Positions 35,501 through 44,999 of a DNA stretch of 64,000 nucleotides are shown piece by piece (the first letter of the stretch is position 1; each line of letters starts with the position of its first letter). The DNA comes from Pomphorhynchus laevis (Eukaryota; Acanthocephala; Palaeacanthocephala; Echinorhynchida; Pomphorhynchidae). Below the pieces are notes generated by a model, which saw nothing but the letters and a program-made list of their open reading frames with translations, ran no database searches and was not told where the DNA came from. A program made the position numbers and the translations under genes. The stretch covers positions 1-64,000 of the forward strand of contig WNNJ02000329.1 in the NCBI GenBank assembly GCA_012934845.2. The letters run 5' to 3'.

Positions 35501-38500
35501 GTAGTTATTCATCATAAATAAATTAAACTTAGAAATTCGTTGAAATACTGTTTTTTTTTGCATTGGAATTGTGGGGGTAATGTTAACAGATTAACGAGTT
35601 TCTTAATCGGAGGAAGCTCCTCTATTTACGATGTAGGACAGTAAAATTACTAACCTTAAATTCTTCAGTTTGCATGAGCAGTGATTATAGATATTGAAAA
35701 CGAAGATCTGTTTGATCGAATAACAAATAGATGACAAAGTATTTCTTGAAAGCCGAATGTTTTCTAGCAAAAATAATTACAATACCATTGATTATCGAAA
35801 TATATATTGTGATAAATAGTAATGATCTATTACCATAATGAGAACGACGAGCAAATGCCATAAAAGTGAAACATTTAAAACTTTTGTTAAAAAAACAGAA
35901 AAAAAAAGAAAAAAAAATTAAAAAACAGAAACGTTTATTTTTATTTATTGAATAATTACCAGTCTCGTCCGCTACAAATAGTTTTTGAATGTTGCCGTTG
36001 TTTAAAAACTACAAATAGTTTTTGAATGTTGCCGTCTTAATATAAGGTGTTCCTGACATTATTTGCTAATATTATCACGACTTCGTAGTGTCGTCATCAA
36101 GTCATAAATAATGACGACATCATGTCATTTGCCTTTTAATTCATTGATGTTTTTATTGTGCTATTAACATAGATAAAGGTAGTAATTCTTGGTCAAGATC
36201 CATATCACCAACCTAACCAAGCACACGGACTTAGTTTCAGCGTTCCGAAAGGTACAACAATCCCTCCAAGTCTCAGAAATATATATAAAGAGATATCAAA
36301 CACTACTGAGAATTTTAAAATTCCAAATCACGGATATTTACAAAGTTGGGCAAAACAAGGTAAATTTTAAAATTAGATTTAAACGTTCGCGTTGTTTTTT
36401 GTTTGATAATTGTGGCTTAAAAGAGAATTAAGCTGTATAGACACAAGCCAAATAGAAATGTCAATTCATTTGCGTATGCCTTATTATCAAACACTCACAT
36501 TTACAGGCAAAAATTATTATTACTTCAGCTGGCAAGATCTAGCAGCTGAAGTAATTTCTATGATATTAATCATTTATGAATGGGTTTAGGGCCAAACTCA
36601 GTTAAAAAACGTTAAAAACGTTTAAGATTTTGTTATCAATATTTCATTCACCTAATTTAAACTATCTTGATAACAACTACTACTTACAATTTATACTGAC
36701 GATGTCCACAATTAATGGAAGAAATATTCATAACAAAATCTTAAACGTTTTAAACGTTTTTTTTGCTGGGTTTGGCCCTAAAACCAGTCACAAATATTTC
36801 AACCCAGCATGTATCATTCCGATTAAATTAATCATTTAATTATCTCGCATTTGCGAGATAAATGAATTAGCAAATTAATTTAATATTTAGCATTAAATAT
36901 TTTATATTAATTATATAATTATATTTTATATAATTATATTAAATTTTTAATATTTTATTAAAGATTGTCTTGATATTGCAAATCAAATGAGCTCAAAATA
37001 TTACTTGTATACTTGGTCTTATTAATACATGATCAATTAATAGGAAACCAACTATGGTTGATTGTCAAACCAGCGGTTATATGTACATGATGTGTTTATG
37101 ATATTTAAGCAGATTTTTCACGATTTCTTGTCTAAGAAGAACATTAATTCTGATGTTCGTTAAAACTGCAGTCGTTACAGTCTTACTCACGAAACAAAAT
37201 AAATTAATTTAATATTTATCAATACTGAAAATGTTAATGTATTTATTATCTTACATTCATCTTAATTCATTTCATTCAAGTTCATATGCAACTTGAATTT
37301 CAGTTGCTTATTCTTGTGTTCTTTAAAATTGCAGTCGTTTCAGTCTTACTCACGAAACAAAACAAGTTTAAATAAAACAGATTCGCGAAATTGAACGTGA
37401 AATAAATAAGAAAAGATGCATGATTAATTCTACAACTTAAGGGAGGAAAAGAACATAAACGAAATTTAATAATAAACTTGTGAGAGAGCGATTTTCGAAA
37501 TTTTTATATTTTAAGTATTTAAGTATTGCAGTCGTGTCAAAATAGACTTTCAATTCTTTTTACTTTGCGGTCAATAAAAGCAATAGAAAATTAATCCTTA
37601 GACGATTTCTGTAACAACTTTGTTGCAAGAGAAATACAACTTTGTAGTCTTTTAAAGTTTACAGCTTTAAAGTCGTTTTTCTTGCTTGACACTTTGTTGT
37701 TAACTAAAGTTCTTTGACATCTTCGTTGTCAAAATTGGCTGTCACAGAGTGACATTTACTATTTCAAAGTGGCTATAGAGATATTCATAATGTCACCAAA
37801 GAACCTAAATGGATTTTTAGATTCCAGTCATTCCATTGTAAACATGCCCTCGGTGTTCAAAGATTTAGATACGAAACTATATTATAAAAACTATAATTTG
37901 GTTTATGAATTTATTAATAATTTCAACAACAACATTATACTAGTTAAGAATCACATTCGTACACATTCGTATCGAAAGAAACTTCAACGATGGATGTAAA
38001 TACATGATAAAATATAATCTGTATTCAGAAACAAGATGTCAACTAATTCGTCAATGCCAAGTTTTCATTGCAGCTAACTGTATCAATATTAATTTAAAAT
38101 ATATGGCCCGGTTTGTGTCAAACTCAAGAGTCAAATCCACCATGTCTTTTTCATTTATCTAGAAAGAAAATTCAATGCACCGTGTTTTGGAGAAATGGAA
38201 TTGACGTAGTAGCTCGATTCTTATGTTCTTTATATAAGCACTACCGTTGAGATGATTAATCATTCATACAAATTGTTTCTTTTATCACGTCGACAATTTG
38301 CATCAGTCACTAACATACATGCACAAATTATATTCATAATTCAGGTTTAAATTCATTAGGTTTCGCTACTTAAATTCGTTCGTAATTTATCGATTAAAAT
38401 TTTTGAACGAAGTTACTCGCGAGAATGACCAATGTCAAATTGATTGGCGACTCACTTAATTCGACGCTTTCTACGATATAAATTGTGTATTAAATGGTAC

Positions 38501-39076
38501 ATTATTAATGTTACATTTGTATGTTAATGTGTATTCGAAAGCCATTCAGTGAAAACAAAGTCATCCACTGCAAATATTTGTCGACCAAAATATCACTTTT
38601 CGTTTTGCTTTATATCTTCAAATTTCAAATATTACATAAAAATAAATTTAGACTAAATATCGTGTTTATATGTCATGTGCAGGTGTCCTATTGTTGAACG
38701 CTTGTTTATCTGTAAGAAGAAACATGCCGAATTCCCACAAAGACAAAGGATGGGAAAGATTCACAGACTACTTAGTAAAAGCTGTTGATCAGCAACTGTC
38801 AAATGTGGTGTTTTTGTTATGGGGAGCGTACGCTAAAAAGAAATCTGAATTTGTGTCAAAGGTACATATTGAATCTATGAATTTGTAAAAGGATAATAAT
38901 TATTTTAGAAAAATCATTGCGTGTTGACTGCAGCTCATCCATCACCGCTTTCAGCCAACTCTGGATTCTTTGGTTGCAATCACTTTTCGAAGACTAATGA
39001 CTATCTTGCTAAGCATGGACTAATTCCGATTGATTGGAATTCAATTAATGATTTAGATATTGACGCTATTATTTGA
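23481..39076 (+). CDS. UNG: uracil-DNA glycosylase, whole gene (six proposed exons)
   Basis: Proposed exons are 23481-23597, 28039-28173, 30812-30910, 36173-36359, 38683-38861 and 38909-39076, giving 294 residues (human UNG2 has about 313). The enzyme excises uracil from DNA, starting base-excision repair. Family-1 residues are all present: 'GQDPYH' with catalytic D126, F139 in 'GLSFSVPKG' that stacks on uracil, N185 in 'LLLNAC' that reads uracil, and 'HPSPLS' with H249 and the intercalating L253. Introns are 4441, 2638, 5262, 2323 and 47 bp, all GT-AG with matching phases. Debris of LINE-C, RT-D, PLE and LINE-A, plus a 1.18-kb duplicated segment, fill the long ones. Exons 2-6 are secure by similarity; exon 1 is less so. 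Confidence 0.93.
23690..23930. mobile_element. SIR element remains in UNG intron 1
   Basis: 'ggaggccgaaagctgatagaa' followed by AGCAGTTCCTCCTTATGACT matches the forward unit. 'ctattaattgactaataaa' at 23898-23916 matches a terminus. Confidence 0.65.
24395..25860 (+). mobile_element. LINE-C copy 1, non-LTR RT remains in UNG intron 1
   Basis: Plus-strand frames show '[18 protein letters not shown]' (24448-24500), '[18 protein letters not shown]' (24529-24600), '[17 protein letters not shown]' (24650-24710), '[15 protein letters not shown]' (24836-24880) and 'HADDVVV' (about 24948-24970, the catalytic YADD with Y changed to H). Stops separate them. The catalytic-block spacing is that of a non-LTR RT. 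The tail runs to about 25860. It lies in the same orientation as UNG. Confidence 0.85.
25920..26760 (-). mobile_element. RT-D copy 3b, minus strand
   Basis: On the minus strand 26705-26502 reads '[20 protein letters not shown]' and '[20 protein letters not shown]', identical in motif to 21805-21939. It breaks at the 'NHCLK' region and resumes with the later 'IYL.SLIL' and tail blocks down to a SIR-like terminus near 25920. About 130 bases including the catalytic YIDD region are lost or scrambled. Confidence 0.85.
26860..27240 (-). mobile_element. RT-D copy 3a, rearranged order
   Basis: Going down the minus strand from 27240, the YIDD block and '[15 protein letters not shown]' (27110-27200) come first. 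They are followed near 27060 by the EARLIER block '[19 protein letters not shown]' and '[17 protein letters not shown]' (26870-27060). In a normal copy these are in the opposite order, so two partial copies are fused. Confidence 0.8.
27250..27506 (-). CDS. unrecognised coding-like stretch, possible exon
   Basis: A minus-strand frame of about 85 codons has varied, non-repetitive composition, including '[16 protein letters not shown]', '[17 protein letters not shown]' and 'SKFKRLLSK'. It stands out from the AT-rich repeats on either side, and a TTATTGACAG acceptor-like site precedes it at about 27497. I do not recognise the family. It could be a host exon, or the 5' coding part of RT-D copy 3a that the other copies lack, since it directly precedes that copy in the same frame. 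Either way it is isolated here, inside UNG intron 1 and antisense to UNG. Confidence 0.35.
27611..27660 (+). ncRNA. hammerhead-ribozyme-like core, copy H1
   Basis: CTGAAGA (27621-27627) fits the CUGANGA box. A stem-loop follows, with TAAC pairing GTTA around AAAAAG, then GAAA (27647-27650) and TATC (27651-27654). The spacing matches minimal hammerheads of Penelope-like elements, where a two-base stem III precedes an NUH site. One mismatch lies in stem II. Confidence 0.5.
27780..27865. ncRNA. inverted pair of hammerhead-like cores, H2 (minus) and H3 (plus)
   Basis: Minus strand: CAGAAGA (27809-27815), a five-pair stem GCTAA/TTAGC, then GAAATATC ending at 27784. Plus strand: ATGAAGA (27830-27836), a decayed stem, then GAAATATC (27854-27861). 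Both boxes have one change from CUGANGA, so cleavage is doubtful. The two cores face each other about 14 bases apart, making a large palindrome. Confidence 0.45.
28039..28173 (+). CDS. UNG: UNG exon 2
   Basis: The in-frame segment ends '[16 protein letters not shown]', matching the family's 'W...L..EF.KPYF..L' just ahead of the catalytic domain. The acceptor TCGAACAG follows a T-rich tract and keeps phase 0; a second acceptor at 27989-27990 would add 16 residues. The donor is GTATAA at 28174. Confidence 0.85.
28174..29600. other. UNG intron 2, 5' half; nothing recognised
   Basis: AT-rich, with a few short palindromes (for example AAATGATTTAATAAATCATTT near 28440-28480). No coding or element signature is visible. 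Confidence 0.5.
29618..29975 (-). mobile_element. Penelope-like element 3' end, GIY-YIG endonuclease C-terminus (minus)
   Basis: On the minus strand, 29975 downward reads '[19 protein letters not shown]', then '[14 protein letters not shown]' (29830-29950). This is the characteristic end of the GIY-YIG endonuclease of EN-plus Penelope-like elements (H.IDF....VL..E....R...E..HI.....R..G). A short 3' UTR (29618-29700) follows that is shared with the plus-strand fragment at 30272-30345. Confidence 0.8.
30185..30345 (+). mobile_element. Penelope-like element 3' end, GIY-YIG start (plus)
   Basis: Plus strand: '[16 protein letters not shown]' (30189-30236) is the start of a PLE GIY-YIG domain with its CxxC zinc-binding pair. 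It is followed by a decayed 'QGLRKIL', and then directly by the same 3' UTR as the minus-strand neighbour. The centre of the domain is deleted. The two fragments stand in inverted orientation about 200 bases apart, in UNG intron 2. Confidence 0.75.
30812..30910 (+). CDS. UNG: UNG exon 3
   Basis: It encodes 33 residues: '[10 protein letters not shown]', then '[17 protein letters not shown]', corresponding to family 'L..FL..E.....YPP...VF.A....'. The acceptor is TTTGATAG at 30811 and the donor GTAGGT at 30911, phase 0 at both ends. Confidence 0.85.
30911..32070. other. UNG intron 3, 5' part; AT simple sequence, nothing recognised
   Basis: 31100-31260 is almost pure A/T palindromic sequence. 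A frame at 31551-31745 has no recognisable similarity. Confidence 0.5.
32075..35580 (-). mobile_element. LINE-A copy 3, most complete, antisense in UNG intron 3
   Basis: On the minus strand: gag-like ORF1 with three zinc knuckles (34990-35150: '[14 protein letters not shown]', '[15 protein letters not shown]', '[15 protein letters not shown]'); endonuclease remains including '[12 protein letters not shown]' (34040-34095); RT with '[20 protein letters not shown]' (33070-33140) and the catalytic '[14 protein letters not shown]' (32635-32680); then the 3' UTR. Frameshifts are fewer than in the other copies. Its antisense placement avoids splice and poly(A) signals on the UNG transcript strand. 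The 5' limit near 35580 is approximate. Confidence 0.92.
34756..35205 (-). pseudogene. LINE-A ORF1 (gag-like, three CCHC zinc knuckles)
   Basis: A 149-codon open stretch with three successive CX2CX4HX4C-type knuckles, the RNA-binding part of the ORF1 protein that coats element RNA in Jockey/I-type retrotransposons. It is followed by a lysine-rich tail. The upstream part continues out of frame to about 35580, so the ORF is broken. Confidence 0.8.
35581..36172. other. UNG intron 3, 3' part; nothing recognised
   Basis: It contains an A-rich run (about 35880-35930) and a short direct repeat of 'ctacaaatagtttttgaatgttgccgt' (35973 and 36009). No coding. Confidence 0.5.
36173..36359 (+). CDS. UNG: UNG exon 4 (catalytic core)
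   Basis: It encodes '[12 protein letters not shown]', '[13 protein letters not shown]', '[12 protein letters not shown]' and '[10 protein letters not shown]'. These are the water-activating loop, uracil pocket and proline-rich DNA-compressing loop of family-1 UDG. Acceptor AACATAG, donor GTAAAT at 36360, phase 1. Confidence 0.95.
36469..37645. repeat. 1.18-kb duplicated segment, copy 1 (in UNG intron 4)
   Basis: Nearly identical in direct orientation to 40054-41245; the main difference is a 15-base AT unit present only in the second copy (about 40510). Inside are perfect hairpins (CTTCAGCTG/CAGCTGAAG, about 36524-36556; TTATCTCGCA/TGCGAGATAA, about 36839-36860). There is also a long inverted repeat with about 70-base arms (36588-36655 and 36717-36783) and two copies of the phrase TGCAGTCGTTNCAGTCTTAC (about 37170 and 37331). 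No protein is encoded: the 69-codon frame at 36630-36839 is the palindrome itself. It looks like a non-autonomous mobile element. Confidence 0.9.
37646..38682. other. UNG intron 4, 3' part; nothing recognised
   Basis: Short phrases such as 'actttgttg' recur at 37617-37710. A 76-codon frame at 37769-37999 has no recognisable similarity. Confidence 0.45.
38683..38861 (+). CDS. UNG: UNG exon 5
   Basis: Starts '[20 protein letters not shown]' and continues '[13 protein letters not shown]' and '[13 protein letters not shown]', near-consensus for UDG. Acceptor ATGTGCAG, donor GTACAT at 38862. Confidence 0.95.
38909..39076 (+). CDS. UNG: UNG exon 6 (C-terminus)
   Basis: After a 47-bp intron it reads '[20 protein letters not shown]', then 'HFSKTNDYL' and 'IDWN', ending TGA at 39074-39076. 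'HPSPLSA' is the minor-groove intercalation loop. No close AATAAA is seen downstream. Confidence 0.95.
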   Translation, partial: KNHCVLTAAHPSPLSANSGFFGCNHFSKTNDYLAKHGLIPIDWNSINDLDIDAII

Positions 39077-39999
39077 TAAACGTGCGCAAGCAATATAAAC
39101 TAAGGATTCTATCGCATAGAACATTCTATGTATATTGTCTTGTTAATATATCCATAGGAATAATCATTTTGTTGTTTAACTGCATGTTAATTTATAGATA
39201 TTACTCCTGCGCTTTGAAACCCAATTTGAGATTATATACATCACTAAGCGATTGTTTTACGAATCAGCGACAATCTTTTCGGGATCTTTTTTCTGAAAAG
39301 GACATATTTAATATTTTCAACGTCTTTTATAATTTTTCTCACTTAAAAGCTTTATCTTTACACTTTAGAAATTTAATCTTTACACACATTTTATGTTATT
39401 TAATTTTATATTTACACAAATTTAATTTAAATTTTATTTCATTTTAACTCTACACAATTTTAATGAAAATCATTCCTGCGATCCTGACACTAGTCATCAA
39501 TATATTATTTCTTTAACTTTTAACTGAAACTGCAAGTAGCAGACAAGTCAAATGATTCTTGGCTAATATAGAAATTATGAAACTCGAAATGTATGTATTG
39601 GATCAGCAGCTCATAAGGTTCAATTATAATTAATTTTATCGTACTGCTGCTGTCTTCTAAGAATTGGAAATGTTCATAGTCTTCAATATCTCAATAATAG
39701 TCAATTCTGCACAATGTATTACACTTAATCAAATAAAACTATAGGTTACTAGTGTAAAAATGAAAATGATCCATAAATATCGGTAGGTTATAGAATTTAA
39801 AATCAATGTTTCGTTTTTAAGCGTAGGCTAATTTTAAATCAGAAATGAGTTTGATGCAATTTTATTAAACTATACTAATATGTAATTTCGAATTAATTAA
39901 CATATGATAATTTTAAATTAGAAATGATTTCGATCCAATTTCATTGATCTATAATTCGTAATTTACATCAGAGTATCAAAATCTGCATTGAATGTTTGC
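39077..39999. other. downstream of UNG; nothing recognised
   Basis: AT-rich. A 124-codon frame at 39073-39447 overlaps the end of UNG and consists largely of F, L, Y, N and I codons as expected by chance in this composition. I do not call it. Confidence 0.45.
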
Positions 40000-41300
40000 T
40001 TACTTACAAACATTTAATGGTGTTTGGAAATTATGATTGCGCACTTTATAAAGTTTGCGTATGCCTTATTATCAAACACTCACATTTACAGGCAAAAATT
40101 ATTATTATTTCAGCTGGCAAGATCTAGCAGCTGAAGTAATTTCTATAATATTAATCATTTATGAATGGGTTTAGGGCCAAACTCAGTTAAAAAACGTTAA
40201 AAACGTTTAAGATTTTGTTATCAATATTTCATTCACCTAATTTAAACTATCTTGATAACAACTACTACTTACAATTTATACTGACGATGTCCACAATTAA
40301 TGGAAGAAATATTCATAACAAAATCTTAAACGTTTTAAACGTTTTTTTTGCTGGGTTTGGCCCTAAAACCAGTCACAAATATTTCAACCCAGCATGTATC
40401 ATTCCGATTAAATTAATCATTTAATTATCTCGCATTTGCGAGATAAATGAATTAGCAAATTAATTTAATATTTAGCATTAAATATTTTATATTAATTATA
40501 TAATTATATTTTATATAATTATATTTTATATAATTATATTAAATTTTTAATATTTTATTAAAGATTGTCTTGATATTGCAAATCAAATGAGCTCAAAATA
40601 TTACTTGTATACTTGGTCTTATTAATACATGATCAATTAATAGGAAACCAACTATGGTTGATTGTCAAACCAGCGGTTATATGTACATGATGTGTTTATG
40701 ATATTTAAGCAGATTTTTCACGATTTCTTGTCTAAGAAGAACATTAATTCTGATGTTCTTTAAAACTGCAGTCGTTACAGTCTTACTCACGAAACAAAAT
40801 AAATTAATTTAATATTTATCAATACTGAAAATGTTAATGTATTTATTATCTTACATTCATCTTAATTCATTTCATTCAAGTTCATATGCAACTTGTATTT
40901 CAGTTGCTTATTCTTGTGTTCTTTAAAATTGCAGTCGTTTCAGTCTTACTCACGAAACAAAACAAGTTTAAATAAAACAGATTCGCGAAATTGAACGTGA
41001 AATAAATAAGAAAAGATGCATGATTAATTCTACAACTTAAGGGAGAAAAAGAACATAAACGAAATTTAATAATAAACTTATGAGAGAGCGATTTTCGAAA
41101 TTTTTATATTTTAAGTATTTAAGTATTGCAGTCGTGTCAAAATAGACTTTCAATTCTTTTTACTTTGCGGTCAATAAAAGCAATAGAAAATTAATCCTTA
41201 GACGATTTCTGTAACAACTTTGTTGCAAGAGAAATACAACTTTGTTACTTACAAACATTTAATGGTGTTTGGAAATTATGATTGCGCACTTTATAAAGTT
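40000..41300. repeat. 1.18-kb duplicated segment, copy 2, with perfect 56-bp direct flanks
   Basis: The segment shared with 36469-37645 spans 40054-41245. It is bounded by two identical 56-base sequences, 40000-40055 and 41245-41300 (each starting TTACTTACAAAC and ending TTTATAAAGTT). Copy 1 has no such flanks, so the 56-mer is a duplication of the target at this site. The start of the shared segment is 'tttgcgtatgcc' and its end 'atacaactttgt'. Confidence 0.92.
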
Positions 41301-41387
41301 CACGCTTAACCCATAATCTACTTCCATTTTCAATTATATAGGTTTGTTGGAACAAAGAAGAAAATATTTTCCTTTTATATAAAAATT

Positions 41388-41631
41388 GCAATAGTTCGAT
41401 AGCGCATGCTATCATCAGAAATAAAATTAAATGCCAGTACTTTATAAAGTAAAGGCAATACTACAGGTTCCTCAGTACATTATATTTACTCAAGCAATCA
41501 ATTATTTAATGACCAATAGTTCGATAGCGCATTTTTAGAAATAAAATTAAATGCCAATACTTTATAAAGTATTGGCAATACTACAGGTTCCCCAGTACAT
41601 TATATTTACTCAAGCCATTAATTATTTAATG
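41388..41631. repeat. about 120-bp tandem duplication
   Basis: 'caatagttcgatagcgcat' through 'ttaatgac' occurs at about 41388-41508 and again at about 41509-41631. Each unit contains the palindrome TACTTTATAAAGTA or a close variant. The phrase CTTTATAAAGT also occurs in the 56-bp flanks just upstream. Confidence 0.85.
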
Positions 41632-44559
41632 ACGATCTATCAAAACAATGACATTTTTAAGATCTATTTAAAATTAGTAATTAAATTCAGTGTTGTGGTA
41701 ATAAAATTAAACCATGAAATAAAATAATTAATCGATTCAATTAATTATTAGTTAATTAATTATCATTAATTAAACAATGATTTTTTTTGTTATTATTAAA
41801 ATTATATTTAGTAAATCAAAAATCTTTATTTATTAATCAAACGTTAAATTTATTTCAATTAATTTTAATAATTTTTAAGTAGTCTTAAGTTAAAGTAATT
41901 TTTAACTTAATTTAACTTAACAGCGCAATTCCGCACTCAAAATTTCAAACTTATGGGTATTTTTTAAATTAATGTTCATCCATAATAAACGGAATTTCTT
42001 TATAAATAAAGAAGCTAATGTTGATCACCGAAGCTTTTAATGTATCAAAGAGACAATAAGTTTTTGTTCTACGAAAGTAGAACAAAAACAATTAATAACA
42101 ATTAAATAACAATAAACTTATAAAGAATTCTTTAAATTAATTATAAAAACTTAAAGACATAAGATGTTTATCCCAAATCGGTCTTTAATATTTTTTATCA
42201 CGACTTTTATTTCCGTTGTAATTCCGTTATTTGGTGAGCGTCTCATGACGAAGTAATTGGTATCACTTTGTTATGTTTCGCGATCTTGTACAGATTTTAA
42301 TTGAAGAAGTGTTAATCAAAATGATTATTCTAGGACATAATACTCTAGTCATAGGTTGGTTTCATTACCATTTGTTTGGCATCCACAGTAATAAAATATC
42401 TTAGTGGTTCAATAATGAATAATTATATTATCTGATTATCTTTCTAATAATAAAATAATCTATCTAATAAAATAGATTCAACGGATTTCACATTCGAAAA
42501 CTATTAATTTAGTCGACAAGTTCATTCGATGAGTATCAAATGAACAAAAATAGAAGCATGTACATAAATGACTTGATAGCTACAGCCTAAAGTAACACAA
42601 TTGGTCTTGATTTTAAATATGTAGGCAGTAATAAGTGAATATTTTTTACCCGTCTTTAAGAACGGTTATACTCGACGTATAAAGAATTTAAAATTTTGAA
42701 ATGTATATAATAATTTTGAAAACATTTAAAATCTAAAAATTATATATTTATTTTTTAAAATGTTAATATCCCACTGATATTTTCTAGAGGAATTTTTCTC
42801 TGTTTAACCACGATATGATACCACAAACCGGTATGTAGGAAATATATACAATTATATATAATTATAATATAAAATTACATAATTACAATGTAATTACAAT
42901 GTATATATAATTACATGTTGCTTGATTAAAATAATTTCAAGAGAAATGTTCGTAACAGATCTGCTTTCTGCGATATTTTACTAAACTCTGGTTAGTATTA
43001 TAATGAACATTTTGGTAAACAAATAGAGTTTCTAGATCTGCCTAATTTTTTAAGAAACACTTTTTGGACTCTACGAAAATTTTGCCGAAATACGATCACA
43101 TGGCCTATGACAAAAATACTGTTCATATATTTGATAACCTAACAGCCTTATTAAAATAGGTTTCATTTTATTAATTTCATATTTTATAACTAATCGATAA
43201 TGTATGAATAACATTGAATTATAATTATTGAAAATAGTTATAATTATTTATTAAATAACATTATTTTATTATTAATATTAATTAATAATTTTTTATTAAT
43301 TTTTATTAATTGTTATTAATAACAATTAATAGTAGCGTAAATCAAAAAGTAAATTTTAAAAGTCAACAATTATTTATAACAGTATATTTTCACATTAGCA
43401 TAGTAATGAATTTTTACTTCTTCCTTAGTGATGTTCGCTGCTTACGCTTTTTTCGAACGTACGTTGTTCAGCTCTTTCAAGAAATTCCTTCTCTAATAAA
43501 TAGCTATATGAACAGAATAAGTTTGTGACAAATGTAGCATCTACGTGGTTATCATCTACTTTGACACCATAATGCAGTGAAAATGCAAAAGATGTACCTG
43601 TCTTTGCCTTTAACGCTCAGTTTTTATCGATCTGTGCAGACTTTTTAAATTCCTTCCAATTTGATTTTGAATTATCTTTTAAAAATTTAACATTTTTAAT
43701 TTTTAAAGTTTTAAGTAATTCACAATTATTGAAATTATTAAATTAAAATCATTATTAATTAATTTAAACTCAATAATTATTCGTAAAGTATTAGTTAGTT
43801 ATTCAGTGATATTCATCTTTGTGCTTTTTTTCTATTCTGATTTTTATTTCTATTGTAGTTATCCGTGAGCTATCAAAACAGCCATTTGGCTATAAACTTG
43901 AAGTATAAATAATAAAATTATTTTCGAATTGCATTGAATATTAATATTTTTGAATTGAATGTTCGCAATTGGGCATGATCCGCGAAATCTTATTTATATA
44001 TGCAATATTTATTAGAAAATATTAATATTGATTAGAACATATAATAGAAGGTTTTGCAACTACGTTGTATAAATTTTTGAATTGCAAATTAAATCAATTA
44101 ACATCCACATCGGAAAATTTACTTATAGAATTAGATCAGCAACTTAATTTTATCACCTTCCTGTGGATTTTGTATCTGAAATTGTGTTGACATAAACTAA
44201 TCAGAAACTCGTCCGACATGCAAGTCTAGATAAAATATAGTGCGGGGAATGCCAAAGTGATTATTATAAAATAGCCGTAAGTTATAAATACACATTTGAA
44301 TGCAATGGGCATTAACGACTGTCTTTGTTATGGATCAGCTTTCATAAATAATACTATCATCACCAGCCATTGACCACTCTAACTGATAAATTGTCGGCAA
44401 CGGATAAAAGTTTGCGTTTGTTGGTTACACATTAGTTCGGTATCAATATCAATATGTAATTAATTTTTAATTTTTGAAATTTTCAAAAATAAAAAAAAAT
44501 AAAATTCACAATTTTATTCAAAAAATTAAAAGCGTTATTGACAAGCACTCGAAGCAGAT
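41632..44559. other. long AT-rich spacer, nothing recognised
   Basis: Many short AT palindromes, but no exon-like stretch, element end or RNA gene that I can support. The 72-codon frame at 43310-43528 has no recognisable similarity. Confidence 0.5.
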
Positions 44560-44739
44560 ATGGACACAGAATTTGTTGAATTATTAAACGCTACCTTTCA
44601 AACGCTTTCATTAAAGGAGAGAGAAAAAACTAAAACACTACATAAAATACCTGTTTCATGTGTTCGACAATATAAATATTATCCCTTTCAAATCGACAAA
44701 CCCCTCGATAAGCAGACTTATCCGAAAATTTCTAATTAA
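44560..44739 (+). CDS. unrecognised small ORF, 59 residues
   Basis: ATG at 44560 opens a 59-codon frame ending TAA. The composition is varied ('MDTEFVELLNATFQTLSLKE', then 'VSCVRQYKYYPFQIDKPLDK'), unlike nearby low-complexity frames. There is no family match by eye. It may be a small gene, an exon, or the 5' part of the LINE-C copy that begins 300 bases later. Confidence 0.25.
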   Translation: MDTEFVELLNATFQTLSLKEREKTKTLHKIPVSCVRQYKYYPFQIDKPLDKQTYPKISN

Positions 44740-44999
44740 TTATAACACTTTGAAGTTATTAGCTCGTAAGAAATTATCATTCATAGTCTTTACATTATAA
44801 CGAATGTAAAAGGCTGATTATGTCTGAAAGTAAACCGTGGAACGTTAGTTTGAGCAAAGCTCATTTAGGAACTATAATTTCACTGTCCGTTTCGCTGTTG
44901 CATTCAAATATATTTTAAAAACAAAGAAAAAACTTGTAATAGACAATATGCATTAAACAAATAAAATATCCAAGATCCTATAAACGCGAATTTTACCCC

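Noticed and set aside
36630-36839. 69-codon frame duplicated exactly at 40215-40424 as a conserved gene
   Set aside because: It is the translation of the long inverted repeat in the duplicated segment; conservation is simply recent duplication.
39073-39447. 124-codon plus-strand frame overlapping the UNG stop
   Set aside because: Composition is that of random AT-rich DNA (F, L, Y, N, I), with no motif and an out-of-frame overlap with UNG.
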